Source: Phycisphaerae bacterium | GTDB lineage: Bacteria; Planctomycetota; Phycisphaerae; Sedimentisphaerales; SM23-30 | Assembly (NCBI GenBank): GCA_021736565.1 | Contig: JAIPFO010000158.1 | Span: 1-8,200, forward strand | Direction: 5' to 3' | DNA length: 8,200 nucleotides | Part shown: piece after piece, positions 5,806-8,200 of the stretch | Layout of the letters: each line of letters starts with the position of its first letter | Numbering within the stretch: the first letter of the stretch is position 1 | The notes under the pieces: generated by a model | What the model saw: the letters and a program-made list of their open reading frames with translations, nothing else | Databases searched by the model: none | Told to the model about the DNA's origin: nothing | Translations under genes and position numbers: made by a program

Positions 5806-6675
5806 CTATATCTCCCAGGCTTTGGCAAGATATTTCAGCAGGTCCGTTGCTATCAGGCCGGTTTGGGATAAGGCGTCGGCGGCCATATCGCCTGCCCGGC
5901 CGTGGGTGTAAACGCCGAGTATGGCGGCGTCTAACAGGCTTAAACCGGCTTCTTTGTGTCCCAGCAGCCCGGCGATACAGCCGGTCAGGACATCGCCGGA
6001 GCCGCCGGTGGCCATGCCGGGGTTGCCGGTGGAGTTGATGTATGTTCTTGTGCCGTCGGTGACAACGGTCTGGTTGCCCTTTAAGACGACTACCGTACCA
6101 GATTCGATTGCCAGCCTTTGGGCCTGTTCGCAGCGGTCATCTGGCATATTCTCACGGAAATAACACCGCCAGAGTCGGGCCATCTCGCCCGGGTGGGGGG
6201 TGAGGACCGTTGGATGGTTCTGCCGGTTGAAAATAATTTTTTCGCCGTTGGCCAGGTTGTTCAGTCCGTCAGCGTCGATCACCATTGGGCCGGAAAATTC
6301 ACTTATGATTTTTCTGAGCAATGTTTGCAGCCCGGAGCTATTCCCCATCCCCGGCCCAATCGCCAAAACATCGCACATGCTTAGCGCATCGAGAACCTCC
6401 CCATCGGCATCGACAGAAATATTCCCATCCTCATCTTCTGATAGCGGCAAAGTCGTCGCGCAAGGCACCAGCCCCGCAACGGTAAGCTGAATCTTCCTGG
6501 GCACCGCCACCCGCACCAACCCCCCACCACTTCGCAAAGCCGCATTTGCTGCTAACGCTGACGCTCCGATCATCCCTTGAGACCCCGCTACCACCAAAAC
6601 CCGCCCAAAATTCCCCTTATGGGCATCGGCCTGCCGTTTGGGAAGTTTTGGTATTTCTGTTATGCGTTTAGCCAT
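5806..6675 (-). CDS. nnrD: ADP/ATP-dependent NAD(P)H-hydrate dehydratase
   Basis: The product is 289 residues. It dehydrates the S-epimer of hydrated NAD(P)H (NADHX/NADPHX) back to NAD(P)H using ADP or ATP, a cytosolic metabolite-repair step. It has the ribokinase-like YjeF C-terminal domain: KGNFGRVLVVAGSQGM (20-35), AIGPGMG (105-111), the MVIDADGLNN block (131-140), LTPHPGEMARL (158-168), VVLKGNQTVV (196-205) and GNPGMATGGSGDVLTG (217-232), with the catalytic-type Asp in GSGD at 228. The N-terminal epimerase (NnrE) domain is absent, so this is a stand-alone dehydratase; an epimerase would have to be encoded elsewhere. The start at 6675 is preferred because AAAGGA precedes it by six bases. 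An in-frame ATG at 6705 would add ten residues, but its AAGGA sits only one base upstream. It follows the hypothetical gene by 45 bp and precedes the DUF3859 gene by 2 bp. Confidence 0.93.
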   Translation of the reverse strand: MAKRITEIPKLPKRQADAHKGNFGRVLVVAGSQGMIGASALAANAALRSGGGLVRVAVPRKIQLTVAGLVPCATTLPLSEDEDGNISVDADGEVLDALSMCDVLAIGPGMGNSSGLQTLLRKIISEFSGPMVIDADGLNNLANGEKIIFNRQNHPTVLTPHPGEMARLWRCYFRENMPDDRCEQAQRLAIESGTVVVLKGNQTVVTDGTRTYINSTGNPGMATGGSGDVLTGCIAGLLGHKEAGLSLLDAAILGVYTHGRAGDMAADALSQTGLIATDLLKYLAKAWEI

Positions 6676-6720
6676 GGTGTGTCCTTTCGCAATATTATTT
6701 TCCATGTCCTTTTTAAGCTG

Positions 6721-7521
6721 CTATTCGATTCGAGTGAGGATACTGGATTTACCGTTGGGTAATTGTTCTGTTGTCATTGTGTGCTCAAGTTTATTTTTGT
6801 CAATGAGTTTGATAATTGAATCACATTCCACACCATTGAATGGATGCTCGTCGCCATTTTTAATATAGTGTTTCTGAATGAAGTGAATTGAGTCCTTTAT
6901 GATACTTGCGTCTTGGGTGATGATTTGCCACATTTCATTTTTGGGTGCTGAAATAATAATACGATCATCTTGAAGCGATATTATTAGGGATATTTCACCA
7001 TCAATACCCCATCGACCTACCATGCTTTTTGTTACATCAGTTGCGGGTACAGATGACGTGACCGGTGCATTGTTGGTTCCCATTTCTTTAAGTTCATCAA
7101 TGAGTTGCTCAACAAGTATCTCTCCAGTGGGTGTGTACCATATATTAAGATGGAGCGGACCGTCAGGATCATATGTTCCGGATACATGTACGATTTTATC
7201 TGAATGGCGTTGGCAGTATGCCATCCAGTACCGATTTGCATGACGATTCGAACATGGTACAGTTGGCAGTACTATGTCTTGATAAATCAATTCTTCCTCG
7301 GAAACAAGAGCTGCAAGATGTGGCATGATATCAGATGGTTCCGAGGCAGATAACAATCCAGATTGTCCTTGTTCCCAATTCGACGTATCATCCCAATAAG
7401 TATTATATTCTTTTACGGCACGCCAATGGCGAGCCGTGGAAGTTTGAGCAAGCCAAATACTGTGTCCAAGTATGCCGATTAAAATCCCTGCGATGAGGCT
7501 GATTAAGAGTTTTATTTTCAT
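6721..7521 (-). CDS. Hypothetical membrane-anchored protein
   Basis: I do not recognise this 266-residue protein. Residues 1-3 are short and basic (MKI), and 5-25 form one hydrophobic helix (LLISLIAGILIGILGHSIWLA cut short here), which predicts an N-terminal anchor or uncleaved signal with the rest outside the membrane. No lipobox cysteine follows the helix. Residues 30-150 are mixed, with Cys90 and Cys103 that could pair extracytoplasmically. A Ser/Thr/Pro-rich linker lies near 150-165. Residues 166-266 alternate hydrophobic and polar residues, starting VGRWGIDG, and look like a small beta-rich domain resembling lipocalin-like or stress-type domains; this is a pattern guess only. AT content is visibly higher than in its neighbours. 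AGAGG lies about nine bases before the ATG. It interrupts larB and nnrD, and may be lineage-specific or acquired. Confidence 0.7.
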   Translation of the reverse strand: MKIKLLISLIAGILIGILGHSIWLAQTSTARHWRAVKEYNTYWDDTSNWEQGQSGLLSASEPSDIMPHLAALVSEEELIYQDIVLPTVPCSNRHANRYWMAYCQRHSDKIVHVSGTYDPDGPLHLNIWYTPTGEILVEQLIDELKEMGTNNAPVTSSVPATDVTKSMVGRWGIDGEISLIISLQDDRIIISAPKNEMWQIITQDASIIKDSIHFIQKHYIKNGDEHPFNGVECDSIIKLIDKNKLEHTMTTEQLPNGKSSILTRIE

Positions 7522-7594
7522 TCAGTTGAACCTCTATTGATATATCTTTTTGTGATTAAATATCTATTCTAAACTCTATAACTTTTCTCCTCTT
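7522..7594. other. AT-rich leader upstream of the hypothetical gene
   Basis: This stretch separates the start of the hypothetical gene from the tandem repeat. It is strongly AT-rich and has several TATAAT-like hexamers on the minus strand (TAGAAT, TATATC), but I found no -35/-10 pair at proper spacing that is convincing. It is the likeliest place for a promoter of the minus-strand hypothetical gene if that gene is not read through from larB. Confidence 0.25.
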
Positions 7595-7621
7595 CCTTCG
7601 TGTCCTTCGTGATCTTCGTGG
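7595..7621. repeat. Three tandem 9-bp units (CCTTCGTGN; minus strand NCACGAAGG)
   Basis: The units are CCTTCGTGT at 7595-7603, CCTTCGTGA at 7604-7612 and TCTTCGTGG at 7613-7621. All share a CTTCGTG core at exact 9-bp spacing. The block lies 15 bp past the larB stop, in the larB-to-hypothetical-gene spacer. On the minus strand it reads as repeated CACGAAG. I recall similar CACGAAG-type arrays between genes in planctomycete and other environmental genomes, but no search was done. Overlapping the third unit is a short dyad (TGATC at 7610-7614, GATCA at 7623-7627). The function is unknown. Confidence 0.7.
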
Positions 7622-7636
7622 TGATCATTCTCCCTC

Positions 7637-8200
7637 CTATCTCTCCGCCAACCGATTAATAATCGCCGCCGAATAACCCGCGGCGAAGCCGTTGTCAATA
7701 TTCACCACCGACACGCCCGCCGCGCACGAGTTCAGCATCGTCAGCAATGGCGCCACCCCGCCGAAGCTTGCCCCATATCCTATTGAGGTGGGCACTGCGA
7801 TGACCGGTGAGGCCACCAGGCCGCCTACGACAGATGCCAGGGCGCCTTCCATTCCCGCCACGACGATGACGACGTTTGCCTTTTGCAATACATCGCACTG
7901 GCTCAACAGCCGGTGTAATCCTGCCACGCCCGCATCGTAAATCGTTTCCACCCGCTGATTCAACAGCTCGGCGGTCACCCGGGCTTCCTCCGCCACCGGA
8001 ATATCCCCCGTCCCCGCCGTCACCAGGGCAATGTACCCTTTCGACCACTTCACTTCTTCCTGTCGCAGTACAATCGCCCGGGCCGCTTCTTCATAAACCA
8101 CGCCGTCGAATTTCGCGGCGACCGCTTCGTAAATACTTTTATCGGCACGTGTGGCCAGGACATTATGCTCATGCTTTGCCAGACGGCCGAAGATATCCAC
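7637..8200 (-). CDS. larB: Nickel pincer cofactor biosynthesis protein LarB (5' partial)
   Basis: The frame is open to the right edge. The GTG at 8200 is most likely an internal valine, since LarB proteins are usually near 250 residues and the visible part begins at the conserved IFxRL...NVLATRAD block. About 60 N-terminal residues would lie outside. LarB carboxylates the pyridinium ring of nicotinic acid adenine dinucleotide and releases AMP, the first step toward the nickel-pincer nucleotide cofactor of lactate racemase and its homologues. The visible 187 residues contain the PurE-like core: TAGTGDIPVAEEARVTAELL (61-80), YDAGVAGLHRLL (88-99), VVAGMEGALASVVGGL (113-128), VPTSIGYGASFGG (136-148), LLTMLNSCAAGV (152-163) and VVNIDNGFAAG (165-175). 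One deviation is GTGD where GTSD is usual. larC, larE and larA are not in the window, but could lie upstream on this strand. Confidence 0.95.
   Translation of the reverse strand: MDIFGRLAKHEHNVLATRADKSIYEAVAAKFDGVVYEEAARAIVLRQEEVKWSKGYIALVTAGTGDIPVAEEARVTAELLNQRVETIYDAGVAGLHRLLSQCDVLQKANVVIVVAGMEGALASVVGGLVASPVIAVPTSIGYGASFGGVAPLLTMLNSCAAGVSVVNIDNGFAAGYSAAIINRLAER

Noticed and set aside
7595..7621. 9-bp tandem units as a CRISPR array or phage attachment site
   Set aside because: There are no spacers between units, the unit is far too short for CRISPR, and no integrase or tRNA lies nearby.
7695..8048. Minus-strand frame inside larB with a glycine-rich translation
   Set aside because: It is a shadow of larB; the Gly/Arg-rich composition comes from reading GC-rich codons out of frame.

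Overview
The window looks like a piece of a Planctomycetota chromosome, most plausibly from Phycisphaerae or a relative. This is inferred from gene content: a Tat-exported Gfo/Idh/MocA oxidoreductase, a secreted DUF6807 (PmoA-like) protein, a lineage-typical URO-D/MtaA-like protein, and a CACGAAG-type intergenic repeat. No rRNA or other phylogenetic marker is present, so the placement is tentative. Base composition is moderate in GC, except for one AT-richer hypothetical gene at 6721-7521.

Plus-strand half (1-5314). The window opens inside a UbiA-family prenyltransferase resembling decaprenyl-phosphate phosphoribosyltransferase (5' end missing). After a 97-bp spacer comes a uroporphyrinogen-decarboxylase-fold protein of the MtaA/CmuA-like type. 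A 79-bp spacer with a candidate sigma70 promoter then leads into three closely spaced genes: a secreted DUF6807 protein, a Tat-signal Gfo/Idh/MocA oxidoreductase and a cytosolic Gfo/Idh/MocA oxidoreductase. Each of these three has a clear Shine-Dalgarno sequence, and the gaps are 13 and 36 bp. The set looks like a small catabolic operon for a sugar, polyol or sugar derivative, with some steps outside the cytoplasmic membrane and some inside. The substrate cannot be read from the sequence.

Minus-strand half (8200-5417), convergent with the first half. In transcription order it holds larB (nickel-pincer cofactor biosynthesis, 5' end beyond the window), an unrecognised membrane-anchored protein, a stand-alone NAD(P)H-hydrate dehydratase (nnrD), and a DUF3859 protein whose start lies 2 bp past the nnrD stop. 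LarB uses nicotinic acid adenine dinucleotide and NnrD repairs damaged NAD(P)H, so both act on nicotinamide-type nucleotides. Whether that proximity is functional is open.

The convergent spacer 5315-5416 holds only a weak hairpin. The 115-bp spacer 7522-7636 holds three tandem 9-bp units just after larB. I saw no tRNA, rRNA, CRISPR array, insertion sequence or phage gene. The most notable unexplained material is the four-gene URO-D/DUF6807/Gfo/Gfo block, the AT-rich orphan and the 9-bp repeat.
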